NCBI GenBank assembly: GCA_013215145.1
Contig: JABSRP010000014.1
Location: 124,001-188,000 of the forward strand
Length of the DNA: 64,000 nucleotides
Reading direction: 5' to 3'
Source of the DNA: Pseudobacteriovorax sp.
GTDB lineage: Bacteria; Bdellovibrionota_B; Oligoflexia; Oligoflexales; Oligoflexaceae
Shown here: positions 51,994 to 60,539 of the stretch, in pieces
How the letters are laid out: each line of letters begins with the position of its first letter
Position numbering within the stretch: the stretch's first letter is position 1
Notes under the pieces: generated by a model
The model's input: only the letters and a program-made list of their open reading frames with translations
What the model was told of the DNA's origin: nothing
The model's database searches: none
Made by a program: the position numbers and the translations under genes

Positions 51994-52605
51994 GTGAAAA
52001 TTCGCTTACTTATAATCTTTTTCGGACTTTTCGTTGGGGTTTCGGCAAGCACATTTTACTTCCTTATGAATCACATAGACACACCTAGTATCGAGCATGG
52101 TCGAAAGCTTACCAGTAACAAGACCATCGACGTCACGGGGCTCGAAAGCCATACCAATCTAAGCCTCGATAATGGTTTTTTGCAAAACAAATGGACTATG
52201 CTGACCTTCGGGTTCACAAGTTGTCCAGATATCTGCCCGACAGCTATGGCTGCATTCCGCGACGAATTGAATCTGCTAAGTGAAAACCAAGATCGCGTGC
52301 AATTTGTTTTTGTGACAGTGGACCCCGAACGAGACAGCAAGGCCAAACTCAAAGAATATCTCGGGTACTTTCATAAGGATATTATTGGGCTAACCGGCTC
52401 TCCAGAGAGACTAGCCCGTTTTGCCAAATTATTTGGCGTCTACTTCGAAAAGCAAGCTCAGGGTGAAAGCTACACCATGAATCATAGCCAACAATTCTTT
52501 TTGATCGACCCACAAGGAAAACTAGCTGCCATGTATACTCCGCCTTTAGCTAGAGGAAAAATTGCTGTGGACATGACACGAGTTATCGACCGAGTGACCC
52601 TATGA
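51994..52605 (+). CDS. SCO1/SenC-family copper protein
   Basis: 203 residues with an N-terminal membrane anchor (about 5-25). The thioredoxin-like fold carries the Cu site: Cys77 and Cys81 in TSCPDIC and His164 in MNHSQQFFLIDP. SCO proteins load copper into the CuA site of cytochrome oxidase. GTG start with TAGGAG upstream. The next gene, a PCuAC-type chaperone, overlaps its stop (ATGA). Confidence 0.9.
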   Translation: MKIRLLIIFFGLFVGVSASTFYFLMNHIDTPSIEHGRKLTSNKTIDVTGLESHTNLSLDNGFLQNKWTMLTFGFTSCPDICPTAMAAFRDELNLLSENQDRVQFVFVTVDPERDSKAKLKEYLGYFHKDIIGLTGSPERLARFAKLFGVYFEKQAQGESYTMNHSQQFFLIDPQGKLAAMYTPPLARGKIAVDMTRVIDRVTL

Positions 52606-53030
52606 AATATATTATTTATGTTCTCTACTTTTTGACTATTTGCACGGCTGCCTCCGGCGACGAAGCTGGTTTAAAGACGACTGATTTTTATGTAAGGGAA
52701 ACACCACCAACAATAAAGACAACTGCGGCCTATGGAAAACTACTGAATCGTAGCAAGTCGTCCTTGATCATCAGTGAGATTTCTAGCCCCCAAGCTAAGA
52801 CCATTGAAATTCATTCGACCAAAGTCGATGAGAAGGGAATGGTCGAGATGGATGAGGTTACATCTTTAAGGATTCCTCCAGGAAAATCGGTTAGATTCGA
52901 GCCTGGAGGCTTACATATCATGGTAATGGGCCTCAAAAATCCCCTTAAGGCTGGGGAGCAGCTCGAAGTCGATATCACCTTTTCAAAGGGAAAACCCCTC
53001 AAGCTAATGATTCCAGTACGAAAACTATAG
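52602..53030 (+). CDS. PCuAC-type periplasmic copper chaperone
   Basis: 142 residues with a signal peptide (about 1-19). The PCuAC signature is present: IEIHSTKVDEKGMVEM (His and Met ligands) and the GGLHIMVMGL motif (His and Met ligands). PCuAC hands Cu(I) to SCO or directly to CuA oxidase, so it works with the SCO gene with which it overlaps by four bases. Confidence 0.9.
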   Translation: MKYIIYVLYFLTICTAASGDEAGLKTTDFYVRETPPTIKTTAAYGKLLNRSKSSLIISEISSPQAKTIEIHSTKVDEKGMVEMDEVTSLRIPPGKSVRFEPGGLHIMVMGLKNPLKAGEQLEVDITFSKGKPLKLMIPVRKL

Positions 53031-53045
53031 ATAAGGACAAATACA

Positions 53046-53306
53046 ATGACCGATATTCTGAAGATTTTTGAAAAGTATCAGGTTGAAGTTGAGAAACTGA
53101 AAAGCCTCGCATCTGCAGTGAACGAAAACCCCATGGCTGCCATGGGTCTTTTACAACAATTGCAACTTCCGCCAGAAGCCTTACAAGAGCTCATGGGTGT
53201 CGTCATGATGAACCCACAAGCTCTAAAAGATTTCGCTAAGTCTATGGGGGTTGACGAGGCTACCATAGACAACTTGTCTAGCAAGATCCCTAATCCTAAG
53301 CCCTAA
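53046..53306 (+). CDS. Small hypothetical protein after the copper genes
   Basis: 86 residues, soluble and helical. It begins MTDILKIFEKYQVEVEK and contains Met- and Gln-rich stretches (NPMAAMGLLQQLQLPPEALQELMGVVMMNP). It lies 15 bases after the PCuAC gene with a plausible GGAC-type ribosome site. Nine Met residues could bind copper, but no known copper-site pattern was recognised. Probably real by operon position. Confidence 0.55.
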   Translation: MTDILKIFEKYQVEVEKLKSLASAVNENPMAAMGLLQQLQLPPEALQELMGVVMMNPQALKDFAKSMGVDEATIDNLSSKIPNPKP

Positions 53307-53344
53307 GTCGAGCGCCCTCCCGCCACTAGGGTTAATCGAAGTAA

Positions 53345-53374
53345 CATAAACATAAACATAAACATAAACATAAA
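53345..53374. repeat. Five perfect CATAAA hexanucleotide copies
   Basis: CATAAA is repeated five times in tandem at 53345-53374 between two convergent genes, immediately after the stop of the minus-strand gene. It may vary in copy number but lies outside promoters, so a phase-variation role is unlikely. Confidence 0.9.
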
Positions 53375-53376
53375 CA

Positions 53377-54528
53377 CTAAGATTTTAAGGCCTGCTTCAA
53401 GTCATTGATCAGGTCCTCAGCAGATTCAATCCCTACTGATAACCGAATCAAATTAGGCCCAATGCCAAGCTTCTTTCTCAATTCTTCAGGGACTGAAGCA
53501 TGAGTCATCTTCTCTGGATGATTGACCAGTGACTCAACTCCTCCTAGACTTTCCGCCAATTCAAAGACTTTTAGATTTTGAAGGAAGCCAACGACCTTTT
53601 CATAAGAGCCTTTTAAATTGAAACTAACCATCCCACCGAAACCGCTCATCTGCTCGGCAGCCAACCCATGGTGACTGTGATTTTTCAAACCTGGATAGAA
53701 AACGTCTTCTACGTTTTCGTTGCTCTCCAAAAACTCGGCAATGGCCATGGCATTAGCAGCATGTTTTTCCATTCGGATCGCAAGAGTCTTAATACTTCTC
53801 AAGAGTAAAAATGATTCAAACGGCCCGGGCACAGCTCCAGCTGCGAATTGGACATATTTTATGGCCTCGTGAAGGTTATCATCGGACATCATGACAGCCC
53901 CACCAATAATGTCGGAATGACCGCCAATATATTTTGTAGTGCTATGCATGACAATATCTGCACCCAAAGCCAAGGGTTTTTGGAACATAGGAGATGCGAA
54001 AGTATTATCCACAACCAAGAGAGCCCCTGCGCTCTTCGCTAGAGCACTCATCTTTTTGACATCGATCACTTTCAGCAATGGATTGGTGGGAGTCTCAACC
54101 CATAGCATCTTCGTCTTAGGGTTGATCGCCTGGGCTACAGCCTTTTCGTCCGTCATGTCCATGAAGATAAACTTAATGTCGTACTTTGCGTACAGCGTCC
54201 GAAACAAGCGTCCTGTTCCACCGTAAACGTCGTCACAGACGATGACTTCCGAACCGGGGTCTAAAGTCTGAATGATCGCCTGCTCGGCAGCCAAACCAGA
54301 AGAGAAGGCCAAACCGTACTTAGCTCCTTCTAGAGCTGCAAAGCTAGCCTCAAGAGCATCTCTCGTAGGGTTACCAGCTCTGGAATAGTCCCACCCCTGA
54401 TGAATACCAGGCTCTGACTGCACGTAAGTCGAAGTCTGATAAATTGGAGTCATGATGGCTCCAGTTTCCTTATCAGGTTTAACTCCCGCGTGGACAACTT
54501 TCGTATAGTCTGAGTTTGAGACTGTCAT
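53377..54528 (-). CDS. Cystathionine gamma-lyase / gamma-synthase family enzyme
   Basis: 383 residues of the Cys/Met-metabolism PLP family. Motifs: YSRAGNPTRDALE, FSSGLAAEQAI, VVDNTFASPMFQKPLALGADIVMHSTTKYIGGHSDIIGG with the Schiff-base Lys, and AESLGGVESLVNHPEKMTHAS. The family includes MetB (synthase), MetC and gamma-lyase, which are hard to tell apart by motif. With a CBS-domain cystathionine beta-synthase in the window, reverse transsulfuration (gamma-lyase) is a reasonable proposal. The gene is upstream of nothing in its strand; grxD precedes it by nine bases, so they may form one unit. Confidence 0.88.
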   Translation of the reverse strand: MTVSNSDYTKVVHAGVKPDKETGAIMTPIYQTSTYVQSEPGIHQGWDYSRAGNPTRDALEASFAALEGAKYGLAFSSGLAAEQAIIQTLDPGSEVIVCDDVYGGTGRLFRTLYAKYDIKFIFMDMTDEKAVAQAINPKTKMLWVETPTNPLLKVIDVKKMSALAKSAGALLVVDNTFASPMFQKPLALGADIVMHSTTKYIGGHSDIIGGAVMMSDDNLHEAIKYVQFAAGAVPGPFESFLLLRSIKTLAIRMEKHAANAMAIAEFLESNENVEDVFYPGLKNHSHHGLAAEQMSGFGGMVSFNLKGSYEKVVGFLQNLKVFELAESLGGVESLVNHPEKMTHASVPEELRKKLGIGPNLIRLSVGIESAEDLINDLKQALKS

Positions 54529-54537
54529 AAGGTACTC

Positions 54538-54867
54538 CTACTTCGTTTCAAGTTTAGCAAACACATCGCCTAATTGATCTTTACGATGCATTTCCATGAT
54601 TATGTCACAACCACCGACAAACTTCCCTTCGACGTAAAGTTGAGGGATCGTTGGCCAATTAGTGAACGCTTTGATTCCTTCCCTAATGTCCCAATCTTCA
54701 AGCACATTGCGAGATCCATAGGACACGCCATAGTGATTTAAGACATGAATGACCTGCGCGGAAAAACCACACTGAGGTTCACTAGGGGTCCCCTTCATGT
54801 ACAAAAAGATGGGATTATTTGCGATATCTGATTTAATGGTAGCTTCTGCAGCTTCTTGATTTGACAT
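54538..54867 (-). CDS. grxD: Monothiol CGFS glutaredoxin
   Basis: 109 residues. The CGFS active site (Cys33, PQCGFSAQ) and the downstream TIPQLYVEGKFVGGCDI are those of GrxD-type glutaredoxins, which carry [2Fe-2S] clusters between scaffold and acceptor proteins rather than reduce disulfides. It has a strong upstream promoter with an embedded dyad (54976-55004), which suggests specific regulation. Gene order places the transsulfuration enzyme downstream. Confidence 0.94.
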   Translation of the reverse strand: MSNQEAAEATIKSDIANNPIFLYMKGTPSEPQCGFSAQVIHVLNHYGVSYGSRNVLEDWDIREGIKAFTNWPTIPQLYVEGKFVGGCDIIMEMHRKDQLGDVFAKLETK

Positions 54868-54947
54868 ATTATGCTCCTAGCTTTTGAAGGCAAAAAATAG
54901 CTTGGGGAGAGTAAGCCCCTGTAATCACGACATATTTTATGGAATGC

Positions 54948-54990
54948 CGAGATTTATTGTCCGAGAAAAAGTCAGACTAAATAAATCTCG
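54948..54990. repeat. 11-bp inverted repeat upstream of grxD
   Basis: CGAGATTTATT (54948-54958) and its reverse complement AATAAATCTCG (54980-54990) are perfect, 21 bases apart. One arm overlaps the -10 and spacer of the promoter below, so these could be paired protein half-sites or an RNA hairpin. Confidence 0.6.
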
Positions 54991-55004
54991 ACCAATTTGG
55001 TCAA
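54976..55004 (-). promoter_or_regulatory. Promoter with embedded dyad for grxD
   Basis: On the minus strand TTGACC (55004-54999) and TTTAGT (54981-54976) are 17 bases apart. The -35 sits in a dyad with arms GACCAA and TTGGTC around one base (54990-55002). The dyad resembles Rrf2/IscR-type operators in style, and GrxD handles Fe-S clusters, so an iron-sulfur regulator is a reasonable guess. Confidence 0.5.
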
Positions 55005-55068
55005 CTTACAATATATCAAAGCCATGAAGCAAGAGTGTTTGTGTAGGTAGATTGACGATCTAGCTTTG

Positions 55069-56139
55069 TCATAGGGTTTTTTTCAGCTCTTCAAAGACCC
55101 GAGCAGGATTAATTTTCACCATACAGTCAAAATGACCTAAAGGACACTCCTTTGGCCCATGATCGCTACACGGGCGGCAAGGGACATCAGCTTGCGATAA
55201 CTCAACAACCTTAGAGCGTTTCGCTAGCGGCCCAAACCCCATTCCCGAAACAGTTGCCCCAAAAATAGCAATGGTCGGGATATCAAACGCCGAAGCGAAG
55301 TGAATAGGGGAACTATCGTTAGCGACGAGCAGTTTTAGTTTCGGATAAATATAGAGCAAATCAGATAGGCTTGTATGACCAGCTAGGTTGAGGACCCTGG
55401 TACTGTCGTTCGCCACCGATAATACTGTTTGACAAACATCCTTTTCATTCGGACTACCTAGTAACACGACCGAATAGTCTGTATCAGACAATATCCGCTT
55501 CAACAATTCACCGTAGGACTCGGCAGGCCATCGTTTTGTCCCCCAAACACTACCAGGCGCGATTGCAATCATCTCTTTTTGGTTTTTAAGTGTATCTTTG
55601 AGATGAGAAGAAGCATCGCTGTTTGCCAGACTCATGCGCTCTTTAGCTAGGGCCTCTCGACCGATTCCCAAAGGTTCTAGTAGCAAACCAATCCTAAGAG
55701 ATTCATGCAAAACACTACTTCGTGGGAGCCTGATATCTGCCAAAAAGCTTAAAGAGCTTTCTTGATAAGTGATTGTAGAAAACCCCAGAAACTTGGCCAA
55801 AAAGCTCGAGCGAAAGCTACGGTGAGCCTGAATAAGAATCGTGTTATTTGGACTGCAGCCACCCAACTGAGACTTCACTAGCTTGGCAGTTTTAAGAAAT
55901 CCCCTCGATCGCTTATCAAACACGATAACTTTATCCAAACTACCATGAGACTCCAAACTAGCTTTTCCCACATGGCTAGTAATCAGGTATTGTTTTTTAT
56001 CGGGAAATCTAGCCTTAAAGGCATTAAAAGCCAAAGTTGATAAAATCAAATCACCGAGATAGCTGGTATTTAGCCAAACTATAGTATCAGCTTCAATCCA
56101 ATTTGTATTCGAGACGTTTCCCATAGGCAAAGGCGTCAT
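55069..56139 (-). CDS. waaF: Heptosyltransferase, GT9 family
   Basis: 356 residues. Typical GT9 two-domain enzyme; visible motifs are TSYLGDLILSTLAFNAFKARFP at the N-terminus, IAIAPGSVWGTKRWPAESYGELLKRI, ANDSSPIHFASAFDIPTIAIFG and the Cys-containing CRPCSDHGPKECPLG seen in heptosyltransferase II. It adds heptose to the LPS inner core from ADP-heptose. gmhA at 58080-58667 makes the heptose precursor. It starts 47 bases inside rimI; an ATG five codons later is an alternative. Confidence 0.85.
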   Translation of the reverse strand: MTPLPMGNVSNTNWIEADTIVWLNTSYLGDLILSTLAFNAFKARFPDKKQYLITSHVGKASLESHGSLDKVIVFDKRSRGFLKTAKLVKSQLGGCSPNNTILIQAHRSFRSSFLAKFLGFSTITYQESSLSFLADIRLPRSSVLHESLRIGLLLEPLGIGREALAKERMSLANSDASSHLKDTLKNQKEMIAIAPGSVWGTKRWPAESYGELLKRILSDTDYSVVLLGSPNEKDVCQTVLSVANDSTRVLNLAGHTSLSDLLYIYPKLKLLVANDSSPIHFASAFDIPTIAIFGATVSGMGFGPLAKRSKVVELSQADVPCRPCSDHGPKECPLGHFDCMVKINPARVFEELKKTL

Positions 56140-56557
56140 CTCCGTTTTTGTAGTAGTTACTAATAGTTCTCAACTTTCGAAAGCCCATACTCTCGTACAG
56201 TTTTATCGCAGTTTGATTGTTAGCAGAAACCTCCAAAAATAACTCATTTAGTTTTCTTTTCATGGCTTCGCAGATCCAATGGTTTAGCATATGCCGACCG
56301 ATACCAAGGCCTCTCTGTCCCTCTTTGCAATAAACAAATAAGAGTTCAGATTCAAAACCTGTCCAAGTGACAAACATAAATCCAACACAATGGGAATATA
56401 CATTAAAAACTAAGTAAGCTTCGGAAGCCTGACTTTTAAGGGTTTTTAGAATATCCTCCACAGCCCAAAAACTATTATCGTCCACCCAGCTTTTGCTAAT
56501 TATTTTAAGACTGGGAATTAAATCATCCCGTAAAGGCATTAAAGAAAAATCATTCAA
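56093..56557 (-). CDS. rimI: GNAT N-acetyltransferase, RimI-like
   Basis: 154 residues. The acetyl-CoA motif is CKEGQRGLGIGRHMLNHWICEA, followed by LFLEVSANNQTAIKLYESMGFRKL and the Tyr of NYYKNGDDAFAYGK, which match RimI, the enzyme acetylating the N-terminal Ala of ribosomal protein S18. Many GNATs share this pattern, so the substrate is probable rather than sure. It overlaps waaF and follows the SurA-like gene by seven bases. Confidence 0.8.
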   Translation of the reverse strand: MNDFSLMPLRDDLIPSLKIISKSWVDDNSFWAVEDILKTLKSQASEAYLVFNVYSHCVGFMFVTWTGFESELLFVYCKEGQRGLGIGRHMLNHWICEAMKRKLNELFLEVSANNQTAIKLYESMGFRKLRTISNYYKNGDDAFAYGKRLEYKLD

Positions 56558-56564
56558 AGGCTGC

Positions 56565-57158
56565 CTACCATTCTAGTTTTTGATAGGTCTTTGCACCTCG
56601 AAAAAAACGAAATGGAATACTATCTTTAAGGCGCATAAACCATCTAGCGTTCTCGTCTACACGAAACCGCCAAGATTTTTTCTGATCCTGAAACGACTTA
56701 CTTTGAAGAAACTTCTGAACCTTCAATAACTGAAACAGCTGAACTCGTAATTCGCTGGTTGCAACTTTAAGATTTTCTTTTTGACGCTTTAGCACTTTCG
56801 ATTTCTCAATATTCCCCTGCGAAATTTTTAAGGCCTCATCCACCATGTCATTATTTGGAATAAGTGCCGAGTACCTTTGGGTATCGTTATCAATGGTAGC
56901 GTTGATCAACATATTGTTTGTGAAGTCGGTCAACCTTTTCTGCCATGTTCCAGCATCAGGCTCCAAAACCGAAGTACCGTCACGATAAAACAGAGCCTCT
57001 GAGGCCAGCGTATAAACATATAGATCCCTTTGGGTGTAAACATGTTCACCGATTTCGATGAGAGTGCGATTCACAATTTGCCCGTGGGCGCCCGGCATCA
57101 AAAACGAACTAGCTAAAAGTAGGAGTGCCAAGGATCTAAGTTTCGTCACATAAAACAT
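56565..57158 (-). CDS. Exported protein with SurA-like N-terminus
   Basis: About 197 residues from the ATG at 57158, which has AGGAG seven bases upstream; the frame begins earlier without one. Signal peptide about 1-27 (ending AHG-Q). The mature start IVNRTLIEIGEHVYTQRDLYVY recalls the SurA/PpiD N-terminal motif (evidence of a first strand and Thr-Arg-Asp). The rest is helical with no parvulin domain. It may be a chaperone lacking isomerase activity. Same operon as rimI and waaF. Confidence 0.6.
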   Translation of the reverse strand: MFYVTKLRSLALLLLASSFLMPGAHGQIVNRTLIEIGEHVYTQRDLYVYTLASEALFYRDGTSVLEPDAGTWQKRLTDFTNNMLINATIDNDTQRYSALIPNNDMVDEALKISQGNIEKSKVLKRQKENLKVATSELRVQLFQLLKVQKFLQSKSFQDQKKSWRFRVDENARWFMRLKDSIPFRFFRGAKTYQKLEW

Positions 57159-57306
57159 CTGTGTTCTCCTAGTTTGTGACAAGGAAATTTTATAGGTTAA
57201 GCCTAATCTTTTTAGTTAAAAATTCCAAATAGAAGCGTCATCTTGTTCTTCACCGCCAAAAAATCGATTTATTTTCTATGAAAAACAGAACCTCATTCAC
57301 TAATCC

Positions 57307-57334
57307 TTGACATTAAAGCCGATGCTTGTAAACC
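57307..57334 (+). promoter_or_regulatory. Probable hupB promoter
   Basis: A perfect TTGACA (57307-57312) is followed after 16 bases by TAAACC (57329-57334), a moderate -10. It lies about 55 bases before the HU start, in the 230-base gap shared with the divergent exported protein. Confidence 0.45.
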
Positions 57335-57388
57335 TTTAGCGGCGTACCCTTAATAATGAATAGACTGACGAATTCATTGGAGGTTCTT

Positions 57389-57661
57389 ATGAACAAAGCC
57401 GAGTTGGTTGAAGCTATGGCAAAGATCACTAGTGCAACAAAAGCAGACACAGAAAAATCTTTGGATGCTTTTATTGAAGTTGTGACAAAAAATGTAAAGA
57501 AGAAAGACGGTGTAAAGCTAGTTGGTTTCGGTACTTTCTCAGTATCTGACCGCAAAGCAAGAATGGGAAGAAACCCGCAAACTGGCGAAGAAATTCAGAT
57601 CCCAGCGCGAAAGGTTCCTGTTTTCCGTCCGGGGAAAGAGCTCAAAGAAGCGGTTAAGTAG
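57389..57661 (+). CDS. hup: HU-family nucleoid protein
   Basis: 90 residues from the ATG at 57389, with GGAGG at good spacing; the upstream frame has no ribosome site. Motifs are MNKAELVEAMA at the start and GFGTFSVSDRKARMGRNPQTGEEIQIPARKVPVFRPGKELKEAV, the beta-arm and DNA-binding region of HU. It is basic and binds and bends DNA as a dimer. The promoter at 57307 serves it alone. Confidence 0.95.
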   Translation: MNKAELVEAMAKITSATKADTEKSLDAFIEVVTKNVKKKDGVKLVGFGTFSVSDRKARMGRNPQTGEEIQIPARKVPVFRPGKELKEAVK

Positions 57662-57720
57662 CTTAACAAAATCTCTAAGCTTTTCTGGTATTAAGGGGAT
57701 TACTTCCAGCCATCTCAGGA

Positions 57721-58068
57721 TTAACCTGGAGGCCAGGACATTCCCCTACCACCTAAAATGTGGGCATGAATATGATTTACCGTTTGTTGCCCGTTTTTCC
57801 CATAGTTAAAGACAATTCTATAACCGTCTCCGTTCAATCCTAGTTCTTGGGCAACCTTAGCAACTTTTTTCATGTAGTCCCCAACAAAGGCATCTGACTC
57901 AGCCAGCAAGTCTGCGTAACCTGGTATGCGTTTTTTGGGTATGACTAGAATATGTGTCGGAGCCTGTGGATTGATATCCTTAAAGGCCAAAACCGCATCA
58001 TCTTCGTACACCACATCCGCAGGAATTTCCTTAGCGAGGATCTTATCAAAAATCGTTGTCTCGGACAT
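57721..58068 (-). CDS. HIT-family (HINT) nucleotide hydrolase
   Basis: 115 residues. The histidine triad is visible as VNHIHAHILGGRGMSW, with the HINT branch features FDKILAKEIPADVVYEDD and AFKDINPQAPTHILVIPKK. HINT proteins hydrolyse phosphoramidate-type nucleotides such as AMP-lysine. The ATG at 58068 is nine bases after AGGA; the one at 58074 is too close. It lies 11 bases after gmhA. Confidence 0.92.
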   Translation of the reverse strand: MSETTIFDKILAKEIPADVVYEDDAVLAFKDINPQAPTHILVIPKKRIPGYADLLAESDAFVGDYMKKVAKVAQELGLNGDGYRIVFNYGKNGQQTVNHIHAHILGGRGMSWPPG

Positions 58069-58079
58069 AAGCATTTATC

Positions 58080-58667
58080 CTATTCGTAGGTTTCCTGAAA
58101 TAATCGTCTCTCGACCAACTCAATAAGTATGTGGATCACTTTGATGTGAAGCTCTTGGACTCTGTCAGCAAACTTCCCACCTGGAGTACAGATATCAATG
58201 GTTGATAGCTTTCCAAGGGCTGAATCAGGTTTCCCAGTAAGCGAAATCACGTTCATTCCAATAGATAAAGCTTGTTCAGTTGCTAAGATTACATTTTTAC
58301 TGGTTCCACTGGTGGAGATAGCCAGTAAAACATCATCTTTTCTGCCTTGCGCCTCGATAAACCTAGAGAATACATGTTCAAAGCCAAAGTCATTTCCCGT
58401 GCACGTTATGTGAGCACCATCTCCCATTGCGATGGCTCCAAGGGCGGGCCTGTTCTTTCGAAATCGCCCCGATAACTCTTCGGCAAAATGCATGGCATCA
58501 CACATAGAACCGCCATTACCACAAGAGTACACATGACCTCTAGCCTCAAAGCAATTTGCCAAGACCAGACCCGCCTGATCAATAGCTCTCAAGGTGTCTT
58601 CACTTTCTATCAGCCGATTTAAAGCAACTTGCGCTTCGCCAAGACTGCCTCTAATATGTTCAATCAT
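58080..58667 (-). CDS. gmhA: Sedoheptulose-7-phosphate isomerase
   Basis: 195-residue SIS-domain protein. GmhA features: SCGNGGSMCDAMHFAEELSGRF near residues 48-69, FEHVFSRFIEA, ISTSGTSKNVILA and VQELHIKVIHILIELVE. It makes D-glycero-D-manno-heptose 7-phosphate, the first step of ADP-heptose synthesis used by WaaF. DiaA is a close relative with a different role; the catalytic-looking Glu and His residues favour GmhA. Confidence 0.87.
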   Translation of the reverse strand: MIEHIRGSLGEAQVALNRLIESEDTLRAIDQAGLVLANCFEARGHVYSCGNGGSMCDAMHFAEELSGRFRKNRPALGAIAMGDGAHITCTGNDFGFEHVFSRFIEAQGRKDDVLLAISTSGTSKNVILATEQALSIGMNVISLTGKPDSALGKLSTIDICTPGGKFADRVQELHIKVIHILIELVERRLFQETYE

Positions 58668-58809
58668 ATAATCAAAACCCTGTGGTAAAGTTGCATAGTC
58701 ATATCACTGTCTCATTAATACCCTTTACTTCGCATAAATCATATATATTTTAAAAGAGTCCTTCTACCGGACCGCATAACCGATTGATTTCATAAAGTTA
58801 GGACATCAG

Positions 58810-59481
58810 ATGACTCAAACAGCCCACATTGTGATCGTTGACCCTGGAGCCAAGGTAGCCGAGCTGGACGCCTTCAACCGACTCCAACAGCTGACATCCT
58901 GCCGACTTTCCTATCATCTACCGGCCATGTTCGGCATGGATTCTATAGAAATGCTAGAAGTTGACATAGATGCTGTAGTCATCCTGGGAAGTGCCTGTTC
59001 CGTCTACGATGACGACAAATGGATTGCGCCACTTAAATCTTGGACTATATCCATGATTGACTCTTATGTTCCCGTTTTGGGTCTTTGCTTTGGCCATCAA
59101 CTAGTGGCAGATATTATGGGCTGCAAAATAGGATTCTTAAACGAAGACAAAAAGAAACTACTGGGGCTGCGTGAAATCACTTTTGTGGATACCAAGGGTT
59201 TTTGGAAAAGTCATAAAAAAGGTCAATACATTGTCTCCCATAGGGAGACTGTCACAGATCTTGGACCAGATGTCGAGATCTTTGCCAAAAGCAAAGAGGT
59301 AGAATTTGATGGTATTCGACACAAAACGAAACCTATTTGGGGAATGCAGTCGCACCCCGAAGCTGGTCCTGGCTTTTTGAAGAATCAGAGCATCGCTGTT
59401 GATCACGAAACTCCATTCCAAAGCGGACAGCAGTTTATGGCGTCCTTTTTCAAAATGATAGAATCTAAAGCTAAGCATTAA
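58810..59481 (+). CDS. Class I glutamine amidotransferase-like protein
   Basis: 223 residues. The nucleophile Cys93 lies in LGLCFGHQLVAD, and the His-Glu pair in WGMQSHPEAGPG, giving a full triad. It is not joined to a synthase domain, and its neighbours do not name a substrate. The pattern resembles stand-alone GMP-synthase-like amidotransferases and gamma-glutamyl hydrolases, so the physiological substrate is unknown. The ATG at 58810 has AGGA upstream. Confidence 0.82.
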   Translation: MTQTAHIVIVDPGAKVAELDAFNRLQQLTSCRLSYHLPAMFGMDSIEMLEVDIDAVVILGSACSVYDDDKWIAPLKSWTISMIDSYVPVLGLCFGHQLVADIMGCKIGFLNEDKKKLLGLREITFVDTKGFWKSHKKGQYIVSHRETVTDLGPDVEIFAKSKEVEFDGIRHKTKPIWGMQSHPEAGPGFLKNQSIAVDHETPFQSGQQFMASFFKMIESKAKH

Positions 59482-59591
59482 ATTATTTCAGATTTGCCAA
59501 ACTTTTTCTTAGTGAAGGACTAATTTTATCTACAAATTTTCTCGAAGCTGTCGATGGATCCAGGGCAGTGTAGTTGTCGACAGGAGGTCGC

Positions 59592-60515
59592 ATGGGAATC
59601 CGCATAAGAACCAACATCGCCTCTCTCAAGGCCCAGAGAAATTTAGCCAATGCCACTGATCAACTTTCGGCAAGCTCCAACAAACTAGCCTCGGGGAAAA
59701 GGATAAACAAGTCCGCTGATGACGCTGCAGGCCTGGCTATCGCTACGGGACTAGAAGCCGATGTAAGATCATTGAACCAAGCGAAAAGAAATGCTAGCGA
59801 CGGGGTGGCCCTCGTTCAGACAGCTGAGGGTGGTCTGGCAGAAGCAAGCAGTATGTTGATTAGACTTCGAGAATTAGCTATTCAGGGAGCCAGTGATACT
59901 ATTGGCAACAAGGAACGGGAATTTATCGATTTAGAATTCGTTGGTCTTAAAAACGAGATCGATCGGATCGCCGCCGCCACAGAATTCAACGGAACAAGAC
60001 TGCTTATCGGAAATGCCGATGTTCCCGATGAAATTGCAAATCCAGACGATCTTTTTCCGCTTCAGATTCAGGTGGGTAAGGACTATTTTGAAGATATCGA
60101 TAATGTGGAAAGCGAAGCTCCCGTCAATGTCATTAAAATCGACCTACAGAATCTCAACTCATTTACAAGCGGTGAAGGCTCTTTAGACATCGGTAAAGGT
60201 GAAGATGGTGCCAGAGTTACTACAAGGGATGAAGCCCAGAGCAGCATTATGAAAATGGATAGTGCCATCGAAAGGGTTTCCGAATATAGGGCCTACCTAG
60301 GCTCTATTCAAAACCGACTTGAATCGACTATCAGCAATCTTTCTGTGCAATCTGAAAACCTACTTGCCGCTAAAAGTCGAGTCGAAGACACCGATTTTGC
60401 TGTCGAAACCGCCAAGTTCACCTCCAGTCAAATATTACAACAGGCAGGTTCGTCAGTATTATCTCAGGCAAATCAGATACCTCAACTCGCCATTAGCCTA
60501 GTTAACCAAATCTAG
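59592..60515 (+). CDS. fliC: Flagellin
   Basis: 307 residues from the ATG at 59592 (AGGAGG upstream). Conserved ends: MGIRIRTNIASLKAQRNLANATDQLSASSNKLASGKRINKSADDAAGLAIA at the N-terminus and the C-terminal coiled-coil region with SRVEDTDFAVETAKFTSSQILQQAGSSVLSQANQ. The central D2/D3 region is short (about 150-215, acidic), so the filament surface is small. It is a secreted structural protein. No sigma-28 promoter could be fixed upstream. Confidence 0.95.
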   Translation: MGIRIRTNIASLKAQRNLANATDQLSASSNKLASGKRINKSADDAAGLAIATGLEADVRSLNQAKRNASDGVALVQTAEGGLAEASSMLIRLRELAIQGASDTIGNKEREFIDLEFVGLKNEIDRIAAATEFNGTRLLIGNADVPDEIANPDDLFPLQIQVGKDYFEDIDNVESEAPVNVIKIDLQNLNSFTSGEGSLDIGKGEDGARVTTRDEAQSSIMKMDSAIERVSEYRAYLGSIQNRLESTISNLSVQSENLLAAKSRVEDTDFAVETAKFTSSQILQQAGSSVLSQANQIPQLAISLVNQI

Positions 60516-60539
60516 ATACCCCATTTTACCCTGGGAACG

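Noticed and set aside
53345..53374. Tandem repeats as a CRISPR array
   Set aside because: The unit is only six bases with no spacers; it is a simple sequence repeat.
59500..59560. Sigma-28 promoter before flagellin
   Set aside because: CAAATTTT and GTCGATGG resemble the two boxes but are 9 bases apart instead of 11 and match poorly.
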